From a bacterium (GTDB lineage: Bacteria > Planctomycetota > Planctomycetia > Planctomycetales > Planctomycetaceae), in the NCBI GenBank assembly GCA_016125225.1, contig WGME01000001.1:119747-183746 (forward strand): 64,000 bases of DNA, written 5' to 3'. Both the position numbers and the translations under genes were made by a program. The notes under the pieces were generated by a model that saw nothing but the letters and a program-made list of their open reading frames with translations, ran no database searches and was not told the origin of the DNA. Shown in pieces: positions 34,454-44,158 of the stretch; position 1 is the stretch's first letter; each line of letters opens with the position of its first letter.

Positions 34454-34468
34454 GAGAGAATTAAAACC

Positions 34469-36712
34469 ATGCACGACGATATCGACCTGCTCGCCGAGTT
34501 GCCGCCGCTGAGGGATGACGAACCGTCATCGTTACGGCAGGACATTCTCGATGAGTTGGCCGACCATCTGTCGTGTGCCTATCGCCGGGAATTACTGCTG
34601 ACCACTGACGATCAAACGGCCCGGTCCCGCGTGCTCGACCGTTTCGGCAATCCCGTGCGGATCGCGTATCAGCTCTGGTTTCAAGCCATGTGGAGTCGCA
34701 TCATGTCGCAACGCATTGTGCTCGCTTGTTCGGTGCTGACGGCTGCCGCATCGATCGCCGCGGTGGTGTTTGTCGGTTCGATGCTGCAACAGCAGCAACG
34801 TCGGGCCGAGGAACAGCAGGCCATGATGGTCCAAGCTCTCATGTCTCTGACCGCCAAACTGCAGGAGCAGACAGCGGCACAAACAAATGCCCGCAACGAA
34901 GCCGCACCGGTTCGCGATCTCGTGCCATTGAAGATCAAACTGGTCAATATTGATGATCCGAGTCAGCCGCTCGCCAAGGCCTCCGTCACCATTTCGCCCG
35001 AACCGATGCGACAGGGTGATGCCAGCCCGTCAGAAAGTACCGATGCGGAAGGAATCGCTGATTTCGCGTATGTCAGCATCGGCCGCTATCGCTACACCAT
35101 CAACCTGCCGTGGGGGGAAACCACCACCGCCAAGTTTACGGTACACCCGACGGCGGAACACGTGGAAACCATCGCCGTGCCGAGCCGTGCTCCTGAAGAA
35201 GGCACGCTGCAGATCACCTCAGCGATGCCACCGGAACTCAAACAGGCGAACATTGCTGTCGCCGCCTATCTGATGCTGCAACCTCGCAAGGTTGGCGAAC
35301 TGGATTGGCAATCCACCGGAGGCATTTGGGCAGTGCCCGGTAATTTCCCGGTCTCAACAGTGGCGGTGCGAGCGGTTCAGTTTGCTGATGGTGAAATCTG
35401 GACATCCCCCGCTTCGGGAGGTGTGTCGGGTGGTATGGGTGGAGGTGGGTTTGGCGGGGTGCCCGCAGGGGGCATGGGCGGCGGAGGGGGCTTCTTCTCG
35501 ATACCGGCCGAGGCACTGGCCAACCAGCTATCAACAGCATCGCTGGGACAATTCAGCATGGGTGCTGGCGGCATGGCCACCCCCACGGCTCTTCCCTGGA
35601 GTAAAACCAAGGAATTGACACTGATTTCGGGAGAATACCAGGTGCGGTGGATCTCTTATGGCGCGGTTGATACCTCGAACATGCAGGAATCCCAGCGCAT
35701 GGGGGTCTGCGATTCGCTGATGCAGTCCGCGGCGTTCAGTATCTCGGGGCCACAGAATCTGACCATACAACCACATCAGACAACATCCTGGGCCATGACG
35801 GCTCCGAAAGAGGTCATCAAAAGCATCCTCGGTCTCGATGAGTCAGTCGCCGCTACGGGACTGGAGGCTGGTGCCATGGCTCCACAAGATGGCCCCGACC
35901 CGTCGAAGCTGCGAATTCAATTCACCGGCCCCAAAGAGGAGCATTCACTCCGGGTTGGAGGATTGACCCTGTTAACGGAGTCGGGACGCAGCCAATACCC
36001 GGGCACCTCGTGGGAGTGGAAGGGCGGCATCCCACATCTTAATAAAGAACTGCCCATCGGCCGATATGTGTTCTCAATTGCTCTGGGCGATGGCCAAACG
36101 GGGACCACCCGTATCAGCATTCGTGACTCAGAGCAGCCTTTAGTGACCGTACCGTTCCCGCCAGCACTGAAGACGTATCCGGTCGAAATCCGGGGGCCGA
36201 TTGATCCCACACCGAACCCCAATTATCGACTGCGGCCGGTGATTACCGTGAATCGCCGCCCCTTGACGCTCGATGGAACGACCTGGACGTTTTCTGGCTT
36301 TCAGAAACTATCCATTCATACTTCTCCGAGATCAGGACTGGTCGAAGAGATTGAAACACATCGATCCACGCGAGACCACAGCCGCACAACCTTTACGACA
36401 GAAGACAGTGCCGAGGATCGCTTCCTGCCGCTGATGAATGGCGAATACGATGTGCTATGTGATTTAATTGTGATGTTCCCAGAGCCCGATAATACTGGCA
36501 TCATGCTGAGCCCGCCGCCCCACATATTCGAGCAACTCACACCTCTCCATCAAACGATGGCAGTCGATGCTGAACATACCACCTGGGATTTGAAAATCCC
36601 CGAAGAATGGTGGGCAAAATTACACACCCGGGCGAGCATGTTCGCCGTTCTGCCAAAACCCGGCGAGGGCTCAAAAAAATCTGACGCCAAGCCCGAACTC
36701 CCTGCACCATAG
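34469..36712 (+). CDS. Membrane-anchored PadR-partner protein with HAAS-like N-terminus
   Basis: 747 aa. Residues 1-70 form a helical domain (DLLAELPPLRDDEPSSLRQDILDELADHLSCAYRRELLL...RVLDRFGNPVRIAYQLWFQAM) resembling the HAAS/DUF1700-like segment that partners PadR regulators. TM segment at 83-106, coiled coil (QQQQRRAEEQQAMMVQALMSLTAKLQEQ) to about 140, then a long exported part: a carboxypeptidase-regulatory-like beta domain near 150-230, a Gly-rich linker at about 315-341 (GGMGGGGFGG), and further beta regions to the end. Probably a sensor or surface protein under PadR control. The ATG at 34469 begins the HAAS-like domain; no close homolog is recognised. Confidence 0.75.
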   Translation: MHDDIDLLAELPPLRDDEPSSLRQDILDELADHLSCAYRRELLLTTDDQTARSRVLDRFGNPVRIAYQLWFQAMWSRIMSQRIVLACSVLTAAASIAAVVFVGSMLQQQQRRAEEQQAMMVQALMSLTAKLQEQTAAQTNARNEAAPVRDLVPLKIKLVNIDDPSQPLAKASVTISPEPMRQGDASPSESTDAEGIADFAYVSIGRYRYTINLPWGETTTAKFTVHPTAEHVETIAVPSRAPEEGTLQITSAMPPELKQANIAVAAYLMLQPRKVGELDWQSTGGIWAVPGNFPVSTVAVRAVQFADGEIWTSPASGGVSGGMGGGGFGGVPAGGMGGGGGFFSIPAEALANQLSTASLGQFSMGAGGMATPTALPWSKTKELTLISGEYQVRWISYGAVDTSNMQESQRMGVCDSLMQSAAFSISGPQNLTIQPHQTTSWAMTAPKEVIKSILGLDESVAATGLEAGAMAPQDGPDPSKLRIQFTGPKEEHSLRVGGLTLLTESGRSQYPGTSWEWKGGIPHLNKELPIGRYVFSIALGDGQTGTTRISIRDSEQPLVTVPFPPALKTYPVEIRGPIDPTPNPNYRLRPVITVNRRPLTLDGTTWTFSGFQKLSIHTSPRSGLVEEIETHRSTRDHSRTTFTTEDSAEDRFLPLMNGEYDVLCDLIVMFPEPDNTGIMLSPPPHIFEQLTPLHQTMAVDAEHTTWDLKIPEEWWAKLHTRASMFAVLPKPGEGSKKSDAKPELPAP

Positions 36713-36796
36713 CGAACGGCCTGCTCGCGGATTACGCTGCTCTCCCGAAGACACGGTGCACCGTGTCGCTGAGTTGTCTGAGTGGCGAGTGTGGAT

Positions 36797-38647
36797 ATGT
36801 CCGCTGAGTTATCGTTCCGTACCCCCGTAACTGTTTCGGCTTTACTCACCGAGGGGGAATTCCTGCAGAATCTGCAATTCGAATCCTCGGCACCACGCGA
36901 ACTGGTCGCCGCGGCTCAGGCCGGAGATGTCACCAAATTCGGTCGGCTCTGGCGGTTGCATCTGCGGCAACGTCGTCAGGGATCTCTGCCGAAATCGCTG
37001 TTGAGCCTTTGGTCTCGAAGCGATGTCCAGGACCAACTGCTGCTGCGGGCGATCGAAACGTTTCAACCGGCGACGTCCCCTCGTCGGCGTGGTCAGAAAC
37101 CGGCCATGAAGCGTCTGCCCCCGTTTGCCATTCGCGCACAGGGATTGATCAAAGCCCTGATAGAGTCCGAGCGCTCGCCAGAGCCGTCGGCCTTACAGAC
37201 GTTGCTGGCTTTGGAACTGCTCTGGGTTATGGGCGACCGGATTCCGCAGCGATTCTGGTGGCCTCTCTGGCGACAAACTTTGACAGCGGAGCTGGCACTG
37301 AGCCGTGCGATCGCCCCCTATCATGAGGCCCGACACGACACCCATGCGGCCGTGGGGGAATGGCAGTTGCTCGGCAGCCTGGTCTTCGCTGAGATCAAGG
37401 GAGCCACGGCGATTCGTCGTCAGGCCACCAAGTTACTTGGCCAAAGCCTTACCACTCCCACCGACAGCGATGGCACTCCGCATGCCGAATTGCTGCCCCA
37501 TTTTACCGACTGGCTGGCTCCCTTGCTGCGGTCATCGCTGTGGAGTCAGCAGGCGGGTCACAGCTTGTTCGATCCTGACGAGCAGCAGTTACTGAGTGAA
37601 GCCGCCGAAAAAGCCGTAGCCCTCTGCCGACCCGATGGTCGCCTCGCTTTGATGAATGGCAGTCCGACGAATGCCCTGCCCATCCTCACCTTCGCCGCGG
37701 ACATTCTGAACTGGTCGAATGCCAACCCGTCTCGGACTGCGTTGCGGTCACTGGCGTTGCATGCCGCCGGACAGAAAGAAACGCGGCCGTCCGCTATTTC
37801 GGTGATGCCTTCGAACCAGTCCGACTGGGCGCGACTCGCTGTGCTGAAGAGTGGTTGGACAGCCGGGTCGGCGACGGTCACCGTGGCGCATCATCAACCT
37901 CTGCCGCAACTCGATGTCACCATCGCCGGTATCCCGTTGATTCACGGAGCATGGGAACTGGATGTACGGATGGGCGACACTGGCCTGGAGCTTGCCGACG
38001 AATGGTCGTGTGTCTGCTGGGAATCGGAACCCGATGCCGACTATGCCGAACTGCAGATGGAAGGCCCCGGCAAGTTGCGAGTTGAGCGGTTGGTACTCCT
38101 GTCCCGCAAAGATCAGTTCCTGTTACTGGCCGATTCGGTGAGTGGCGCACCACACGGGCCGCTGGCATTGCAGAGTCGGTTCCCGCTGGCACCCGGGGCT
38201 GCTGTCTCCTGGGAGACACGTCTACGAGCCGGCCGCTTGGAACACGGGGCCGCTAAGACACGCTTTCTGCCGTTAGAATTGCCCTGCGATCCGGTCCACA
38301 GCACACCGAACCGCTGTGAACTCCGGGAGGAGGCTTTGGTCCTGGAGCAGCAATGCTATGGCCAGGGGTTACTGGCTCCGCTGATCATCGACTTTCATCC
38401 AGACCGTCGCAAAGCCCTGATCGATTGGAAGAAACTCACGGTGTCAGAATCTGGAAGGGTCTGTCCGCCGGATCTGGCCGCTGGTTATCGCTGGCGGATC
38501 GGAGCAGACCAGTTCCTGCTCTATCGCAGCTTGAAACCCGCCAAGATGCCGCGGGCCGTGCTGGGTCACCATACCGCCAACGGCCTCGTGGTCGGCCGGT
38601 TCGACAAGCAAGGCGATGTAGAACCCGTGGTGATGGTCGAAGAGTAG
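36797..38647 (+). CDS. Uncharacterised protein, possibly heparinase II/III-like
   Basis: 616 aa from the ATG at 36797; a GTG 15 bases upstream is possible. No signal peptide. The first 300 residues are helical (RRRGQKPAMKRLPPFAIRAQGLIKALIES...), and from about 370 on the chain is beta-rich (LPQLDVTIAGIPLIHGAWELDVRM...). That alpha-toroid-then-beta layout recalls heparinase II/III lyases, and WARLAVLKSGWTAGSATVTVAHH near 340-360 would sit at the domain border, but I cannot see the catalytic His/Tyr set. Call is low; treat as unknown. It is a stand-alone gene convergent with the next secreted protein. Confidence 0.65.
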   Translation: MSAELSFRTPVTVSALLTEGEFLQNLQFESSAPRELVAAAQAGDVTKFGRLWRLHLRQRRQGSLPKSLLSLWSRSDVQDQLLLRAIETFQPATSPRRRGQKPAMKRLPPFAIRAQGLIKALIESERSPEPSALQTLLALELLWVMGDRIPQRFWWPLWRQTLTAELALSRAIAPYHEARHDTHAAVGEWQLLGSLVFAEIKGATAIRRQATKLLGQSLTTPTDSDGTPHAELLPHFTDWLAPLLRSSLWSQQAGHSLFDPDEQQLLSEAAEKAVALCRPDGRLALMNGSPTNALPILTFAADILNWSNANPSRTALRSLALHAAGQKETRPSAISVMPSNQSDWARLAVLKSGWTAGSATVTVAHHQPLPQLDVTIAGIPLIHGAWELDVRMGDTGLELADEWSCVCWESEPDADYAELQMEGPGKLRVERLVLLSRKDQFLLLADSVSGAPHGPLALQSRFPLAPGAAVSWETRLRAGRLEHGAAKTRFLPLELPCDPVHSTPNRCELREEALVLEQQCYGQGLLAPLIIDFHPDRRKALIDWKKLTVSESGRVCPPDLAAGYRWRIGADQFLLYRSLKPAKMPRAVLGHHTANGLVVGRFDKQGDVEPVVMVEE

Positions 38648-38685
38648 AGTCTGCCGAATTCTGACCATCCTCGTCGGAAGGTGCT

Positions 38686-39675
38686 CTACCGCCGAATCCC
38701 CGTGGGACCTTCCGTCACTCGCAAGGGGGCGACAATGTCATCGACGGGAGTCAGCATGGTCCCCTGCGGAGTGGCGATCAATCGCTGAGCAGCGGCCAGT
38801 TGCACCCGATCGGCAAGGCTCCTCAATTCCTGCTTTTGCGATTCCGGGGCATCCATGCGCCGCAGCATCACCTGCACCCAGACCGGTTGCTGCTCCATCG
38901 CCAGTGACATCAGGTTCACATACAACGAGAGCTGCTTGAAGTTGCGATCGGCGATCATGCAACTCACCGGAGAAATCAGCCGGGCCACAGTTTCGATGGT
39001 CTGCGATGGGAACTCGACGAAAACATCGCCGGTATGTTCGACTTGAGGCACGCCATCGGCCCCGGTGAAAAAACGCATCTTCAACCGCATCACTGAGCGA
39101 GCCACAATGGGCTTCAGCAACAACGGGCTCTTGAACGCACCATCACAGTAGATCACCACTTCATCGGGAGTCGACCGCCAGACTTCGACGGTCCCCACCG
39201 ACCCATCTTGCGCATCGGCGTGATAAACGTTCTCACCTTGAGCACGCAGCTCAAACCGCGAGATTTCAAGAGCCCGCCAGGTGCTGACGGCCACATCGGG
39301 GTGCGTCAGAAAATGCTGATAGACTTCCGAGTTCACCGCGAACTGGACCAACGGCAAACGGCGATAGAACGAGATATTCTTAACGACCTGCGTCGCTTTG
39401 GCCCGGGCGTCACCCGCCAACCGACCTACATCGAGTTCCTGCACGGCTTGCTGCCGTACGGTATGGTCGCTGGTGCCGGGCTGAATGACCTTCAACGCCG
39501 CATAGTATTTGGCGTCGAGATCCCCTGCGGGCATCACGGCTTGTCGCGGGGCGGTGGCTGGTGCCACGCTACGGAATTCTTCCGCAGTCACCAGACTCAC
39601 GCAGGAGACACAGGCAGCGAACGTCAGGACGTACCGCGAACGGCACGCCCCTGGCGTTGGAGAACAACGATTCAT
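38686..39675 (-). CDS. Secreted protein of unknown function
   Basis: 329 aa. Signal peptide at about 1-31 (YVLTFAACVSCVSLVTAEE). The mature part is mixed alpha/beta with no named domain: YYAALKVIQPGTSDHTVRQQAVQELDVGRLAGDARAKATQVVKNISFYRRLP near 60-110, then VYHADAQDGSVGTVEVWRSTPDEVVIYCDGAFKSPLLL, and a helical end (MRRMDAPESQKQELRSLADRVQLAAAQRL). The ATG at 39675 is preferred because it starts the signal peptide and has GAAGGG upstream. Similar exported proteins are frequent in planctomycetes, function unknown. Confidence 0.75.
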   Translation of the reverse strand: MNRCSPTPGACRSRYVLTFAACVSCVSLVTAEEFRSVAPATAPRQAVMPAGDLDAKYYAALKVIQPGTSDHTVRQQAVQELDVGRLAGDARAKATQVVKNISFYRRLPLVQFAVNSEVYQHFLTHPDVAVSTWRALEISRFELRAQGENVYHADAQDGSVGTVEVWRSTPDEVVIYCDGAFKSPLLLKPIVARSVMRLKMRFFTGADGVPQVEHTGDVFVEFPSQTIETVARLISPVSCMIADRNFKQLSLYVNLMSLAMEQQPVWVQVMLRRMDAPESQKQELRSLADRVQLAAAQRLIATPQGTMLTPVDDIVAPLRVTEGPTGIRR

Positions 39676-39855
39676 CCCGGTCCCTTCCCCCCGGTGATCG
39701 AGTTCAGGCGGTTCAATGCCCAACCCGGTCCCCAAAGGTCCCGTGAGTGATGTATGATGGCAGCCGGGAGAGTTGCCACACGGGAACTCACTCCAAGCTC
39801 GCACAGGAAGAATCGTCAGAATCCGGAGAACCGCACCATCCGGAAGACTCTTCCA

Positions 39856-40458
39856 ATGACGGGTTCTGACAAGGCGCGGGATTCAATCGCTATGGATGAC
39901 GTACTTCTCTCGACCGGCAAGGTACTGTCAAACATCCTATCCCACCAGAATTGCCGAATCGTGTTCGCAGAGAGCTGCACGGCGGGCCTGGTTTCCGCCA
40001 CTCTCAGCCGCATTTCGGGGATTTCCGAATGGCATTGTGGATCGGCAGTAACTTACCGTAACGATACCAAGCATCAGTGGTTAGGAGTTTCGAACGAGCT
40101 GCTGAATCCCCCCGGTCCGGGGCCGGTCAGTCAGGAAGTGGCTCAAGCCATGGCCCTCGGTGTGTTGAACCGGACTCCTGAAGCCGACCTCTCTGCCAGC
40201 ATCACCGGCCACTTGGGCCCCAACGCCCCCATTGAACAGGATGGTCTCATCTGGATCGCAGTCGCCCGCCGGAGTTTCACGCCACAATCGGCAACCGAAG
40301 TGGTGATGGTGCAAGATGTTCGGCTGGACGACCAGACGCAGGAGGACCTTTCCATCCGTGAAACGCGACAGAAAATTGCGGTCCTCAAAGTCCTCGAATG
40401 TGTGATCGCCGTTTTGCAGAACAAGGATGGCGGATGTGCACCGCAGGACGGGAACTGA
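39856..40458 (+). CDS. CinA C-terminal type amidohydrolase
   Basis: 200 aa. Nicotinamide-nucleotide amidase (PncC/CinA-C) family: FAESCTAGLVSATLSRISGISEWHCGSAVTYRNDTKHQWLGV at about 37-78 with the active-site Ser in ESCT, VSQEVAQAMALGVL near 92, and SITGHLGPNAPIEQDGLIWIAVA near 112-135. It deamidates NMN to nicotinic acid mononucleotide in pyridine-nucleotide recycling. The N-terminal molybdopterin-like domain of full CinA is absent. The ATG at 39856 has GGAAG eight bases upstream. It is convergent with the next gene; the two stops abut in a TGATCA palindrome. Confidence 0.9.
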   Translation: MTGSDKARDSIAMDDVLLSTGKVLSNILSHQNCRIVFAESCTAGLVSATLSRISGISEWHCGSAVTYRNDTKHQWLGVSNELLNPPGPGPVSQEVAQAMALGVLNRTPEADLSASITGHLGPNAPIEQDGLIWIAVARRSFTPQSATEVVMVQDVRLDDQTQEDLSIRETRQKIAVLKVLECVIAVLQNKDGGCAPQDGN

Positions 40459-41550
40459 TCAGCGGCGTGGACGATGTTCCGCGGTCGCCACCACGTACTC
40501 TTTGACGGGGGTCAGGTTCATTCGGGGGAAGTATTCGGGCATGTGTTCTTCGAACCAGTGCGGGGTTTTGGTGACCACCACCACCTGTCCTCGTGGCTTC
40601 AGAGCCCGCCGGGCAATTTCGAGGAACAGGCTCGCGATGCGGTAGTTCGAAAAGTACGGCGGGTTGGCCAGCACGAGATCGAATTCCGCTTCCGGGACGG
40701 TGGTCCCCAAGGCATCGAGCGATGTGGTCAGCCCGGTCAGTTCGTTCTTGGCCGCCCCGCGCGTGATCGATTCAATCGCTCGCGGATTGCAGTCGACTGC
40801 CAGGACCGACACATCCTCGGCTCGAGCCAACGCCGCCATTCCCACCGTTCCCGCACCACACCCCAGATCGAGAATACGCTGTCCCGGTTGAATCTCCATC
40901 ACATTGATGAGTGTCCGTGCCCCGGGGTCAATGCGCCGATGGCTGAACACGCTGGGGCGCGAGTAGGCATACAACAACCGCTCACGATCGCGGAAGGCAA
41001 ATTCGCAGTCGTACGATTTCTGCTTGGCCAGTTCATTGGTTTTCGTCGCCAGGTACAACACGCCCTGCTTGAACGGCCGACGGGTGACCTTGTCGAACAG
41101 TTTTTTGAGTTCGGTATGGAACCATTGGTCGTCGGCATCATCGGTGCTGATGACATACCGCCCCCCCATCGCCAGCCGCAGATAACCGGCCTGGAGCATC
41201 TCGCGTTTCAGTTCAGTTTCGCCACGGAAGCCAAAGGCCCAGGCCACCACATCGTACGGTCCTTCCGGCGGGTCAGGCGTGCAGAGATACTCGATACCGG
41301 GTGGCGACTCGGCGGCATCTCGAGCCTGGTCGCGTTGAAACACATCCAGAAACCAGCAATCGGCCGAGGCTTCGGGATGGGCCGCCATATACGCCCGGGC
41401 AAACTGCCCTCGACCAGCCGTGTTACACAATAATCGCCCCGCCGGTAGTTCGGCCGCCACATCGATGAGCAATTGCTCCTGCGGACGAATCCGTGGACCT
41501 TCGAATTCGCCAGACTGCGAAGTGTTACGAGACGATTTGCGGCGCGGCAC
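40459..41550 (-). CDS. RsmC/RlmG-like rRNA guanine-N2 methyltransferase
   Basis: 363 aa. Two related halves as in RsmC-type enzymes: a degenerate N-terminal half (to about 185) and a C-terminal Rossmann half with ILDLGCGAGTVGMAALARA near 225-243, AVDCNPRAIE near 250, and the NPPYF motif near 299 that contacts the target base. It probably uses SAM to methylate a guanine N2 of rRNA. Starts with GTG at 41550, about nine bases after AGGTAGAG. The next gene upstream is another rRNA methyltransferase, 56 bases away, so they may share a transcript. Confidence 0.85.
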   Translation of the reverse strand: MPRRKSSRNTSQSGEFEGPRIRPQEQLLIDVAAELPAGRLLCNTAGRGQFARAYMAAHPEASADCWFLDVFQRDQARDAAESPPGIEYLCTPDPPEGPYDVVAWAFGFRGETELKREMLQAGYLRLAMGGRYVISTDDADDQWFHTELKKLFDKVTRRPFKQGVLYLATKTNELAKQKSYDCEFAFRDRERLLYAYSRPSVFSHRRIDPGARTLINVMEIQPGQRILDLGCGAGTVGMAALARAEDVSVLAVDCNPRAIESITRGAAKNELTGLTTSLDALGTTVPEAEFDLVLANPPYFSNYRIASLFLEIARRALKPRGQVVVVTKTPHWFEEHMPEYFPRMNLTPVKEYVVATAEHRPRR

Positions 41551-41606
41551 GGGGAATCTCTACCTGGCGGATGACGGAACGGAGACAGACGGAACAACGT
41601 AGTCGA

Positions 41607-42827
41607 TTACACAACTCGACACAGGTAACACTTCAGATAATCACTCTCAAGACAATGGATCGAAGAGGGGTGATCGGCACTGGGACCACGGGCTTCGAGA
41701 ATCTGAATGTGACGCCCGGCATCAAGCCCCACCCGTGCCAGCATCGCCACAAACTGCTCGTGATTCACCACACCCGAACAACTGCAGGTCATCAGGAAAC
41801 CGCCGGGTTCCAGAATGTTCATGGCCAGGCGGTTCAGGCTGAAATACCCTCGCAACGCGGCATCGACGGCATCTTTCCGGCGGGCCATCTTCGGCGGATC
41901 AAGCACGATGGCATCGAACCGCTGGCCTTCGGCCGCCAGACGTTCCAGAGCGCGAAAGCCATCTTCTTTGGTGACATGAAACCGCGAGGCCACGCCGTTC
42001 AATTCAGCATTGGAACGGGCGAGATTCACCGCCCCGTCGGAACCATCGATCGCGATCACTTCCCGTGCTCCGCCATTCCGCAGGCAGTTCATGGAAAAGC
42101 CCGCTGAATAACAGAACATGTCCAGCACGCGCGAACCTTGAACCAGTTGGCTCATCCGACGGCGATTGTCTCGCTGATCGAGAAAGAAGCCGGTCTTCTG
42201 ACCTTCCGCGAGATCCAGCCCGTACTTCACGCCATTTTCTTCGATGAACAACGGCCGCGGCGGGGTTTCACCCCAGACGAGGCCATCTTCCAGCACGAGG
42301 TTTTCGAGCTTGCCGATGCCTTTTTCCGTGCGGATATAAATTCCCCGAGGAGCCAGTTCCTGCCGCAGCAGTTCGATCCACATGTCGCGAAGTTCTGCCA
42401 TGGCAAGGGCCGTGAATTGGATCACCACCCAATCGCCGTAGCGGTCCACAATCAAACCGGAGAGTTGATCGCCTTCGCTATAGACAAGTCGGCAGGCATC
42501 CAGGCTCGTGAAATCGCCATAGAGCCGTCGCCGCAACGTGATCGCATCCCGCAGACGGCGTTCCCAGAACTCGCGGTTGAGGACATCGGCCTCATTCCAC
42601 GAGTAAAGCCGCACACTCAGTTTGCTGTGCGGGTTGTACAAACCGTGCGCGATGAATCGGGCTTCGGCGGAACGGAGTGTGACCGGAGCCCCGGGTGCGG
42701 CTGTGCCCGTAATCTCCGCAATCGCCGTGTGATAGACCCAAGGATGATGACTGAAAAAAGGCAACGCCTTCCGGGGACGGAGATGAACTTCCGGCAGCGT
42801 GGGGAGTGTCGTCGATGCGGCGGTCAC
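41607..42827 (-). CDS. rlmI: RlmI-like 23S rRNA cytosine-C5 methyltransferase
   Basis: 406 aa. An N-terminal PUA domain (VHLRPRKALPFFSHHPWVYHTAIAEITG at about 14-41), a middle EEHEH-like domain, and a SAM Rossmann domain with VLDMFCYSAGFSMNCLRNGA near 223-242, AIDGSDGAVNLARSN, VLDPPKMARRKDAV near 302 and LMTCSCSGVV near 347. This is the RlmI/YccW family, which in E. coli makes m5C1962 in 23S rRNA. Starts with GTG at 42827 with a poor ribosome site. It precedes the RsmC-like gene on the same strand. Confidence 0.88.
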   Translation of the reverse strand: MTAASTTLPTLPEVHLRPRKALPFFSHHPWVYHTAIAEITGTAAPGAPVTLRSAEARFIAHGLYNPHSKLSVRLYSWNEADVLNREFWERRLRDAITLRRRLYGDFTSLDACRLVYSEGDQLSGLIVDRYGDWVVIQFTALAMAELRDMWIELLRQELAPRGIYIRTEKGIGKLENLVLEDGLVWGETPPRPLFIEENGVKYGLDLAEGQKTGFFLDQRDNRRRMSQLVQGSRVLDMFCYSAGFSMNCLRNGGAREVIAIDGSDGAVNLARSNAELNGVASRFHVTKEDGFRALERLAAEGQRFDAIVLDPPKMARRKDAVDAALRGYFSLNRLAMNILEPGGFLMTCSCSGVVNHEQFVAMLARVGLDAGRHIQILEARGPSADHPSSIHCLESDYLKCYLCRVV

Positions 42828-42916
42828 GATGAAATCTTTGTGCTATCAATGGGAAACCCATGCGTCGGACGGCCACCGCCCGGTCGCATGGGTTGTGCAA
42901 AATGTGTGGGAAGAGT

Positions 42917-43381
42917 TTAACGGGCGGCGGGACGGCTAGCCCCTTCGACTTCTTCCAGATAAGCCAGCAGGCGATCGCGTTCATTCGTCAAATGGCGGAC
43001 CCGCAACAATGAACGCACGCGCGTGGTCAACTCCAGACGGTTCACCGGTTTGGTGAGGAAGTCGTCGGCTCCGGCCCGCACCGCTTTCTCGATGTCGCCC
43101 ATCTCGTTGAGGGCCGTGACCATCAGAATGGGAATGCTGCGGGTAGCTTCATCCTGCTTGAGCCGCTGGCAAACTTCGTAGCCACTCATTTTCGGCATCA
43201 TGATATCGAGCAGAATCAGATCGGGCTGGACTTCCGCCACCTTGTTGAGGGTGTCTTGTCCATCATGAGCCATGGCGATCTGGTATTGATCTTCCGAATC
43301 AGACAGGTACGCATCGAGCAATTCGCAGTTCTGCAAATTGTCGTCCGCGATCAAAATTTTGGAGGACGTTTCCGACATCAT
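42917..43381 (-). CDS. Single-domain response regulator (CheY-like)
   Basis: 154 aa. Receiver domain only: ILIADDNLQN at about 9-18 with acidic pair D13/D14, phospho-acceptor D59 in LILLDIMMPKMSG, T89 in MVTAL and K111 in FLTKPVN. No output domain; a C-terminal helix (LRVRHLTNERDRLLAYLEEVEG) follows the receiver, a coiled-coil-like extension seen in diguanylate-cyclase or kinase-linked receivers. Two ATGs overlap at 43378-43381. Its kinase is not next to it; the histidine kinase at 54588 is 11 kb away, so pairing is unproven. Confidence 0.93.
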   Translation of the reverse strand: MMSETSSKILIADDNLQNCELLDAYLSDSEDQYQIAMAHDGQDTLNKVAEVQPDLILLDIMMPKMSGYEVCQRLKQDEATRSIPILMVTALNEMGDIEKAVRAGADDFLTKPVNRLELTTRVRSLLRVRHLTNERDRLLAYLEEVEGASRPAAR

Positions 43382-43545
43382 TCAACCCCGACTGGGGAAA
43401 GGCATACACCGGGCACACCAATAGCGCACCATAAACCAGCATTCTATTATACCGTAGGAGCCGGGGAGAAGGAAACGGCCCGAACCATCGACGACCTAAC
43501 CTACGTATCAGCAACGCTATCAACAGGTTACCGTCCAACAACTCG

Positions 43546-44055
43546 CTACAACCGCCGATCCATCGCGGTGGTCGAGTCTTCGGCCCGTGCCAGGACGGTG
43601 GCGGCTCGGCTGGCTACGACATCGACAGCAATCCGTGTTTCCTGCAGCAAGGTGACCGACCCCACGACCAGCGCACCGACAGCCACCAGCCCCGCTCCCA
43701 CCCCGGCGACTTCCAGGATATTGACCACCAGATTGAGGCCAGTGGGGACCGTGACCGCCCCCAGTAACGACAGCAGGGCCGCCGAAGAAAACCCGCCGAG
43801 GGCCAGATAAGAACAACGCAACGACCGCAGCAATAGCAGGGTGCGGGTTTCCGACGCGGCGAGTTCCCGCATGCGGCGACGGGCTCGCTCCGATGTGAAC
43901 TCGGCTGTTTCTTCCAACTGCTTGGAAAGTTCCCGTGCTCGATCCACCGCGCGAGCTAGCCGGTTACTGGTGCTCATGATCAGAACCGATGACGCGTTCG
44001 TCAGAATCGCCGGAGCGACAATCAGCGAAAGAACGGCAAACGGGTTCGGTTCCAT
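43546..44055 (-). CDS. DUF2721-family membrane protein
   Basis: 169 aa. A short hydrophobic N-terminus (FAVLSLIVAPAILTNASSVLIM) with the family's typical PAILTNASSVLIMSTSNRLARAVDRARELSKQL, then two further membrane segments (about 82-105 and 115-138). DUF2721 function is unknown; members are widespread in Gram-negative bacteria. The charged helix at 30-65 probably lies in the cytoplasm. No operon partner. Confidence 0.88.
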   Translation of the reverse strand: MEPNPFAVLSLIVAPAILTNASSVLIMSTSNRLARAVDRARELSKQLEETAEFTSERARRRMRELAASETRTLLLLRSLRCSYLALGGFSSAALLSLLGAVTVPTGLNLVVNILEVAGVGAGLVAVGALVVGSVTLLQETRIAVDVVASRAATVLARAEDSTTAMDRRL

Positions 44056-44158
44056 GTTTCGATTGGCGAGTTGGGTACAAAAAGTGAGACGCAGTGGCTC
44101 TATTTATACCATGCAACGCCAGAGCTTTCCGCTATCCCGTTCCATTCGCGATGGAAGC

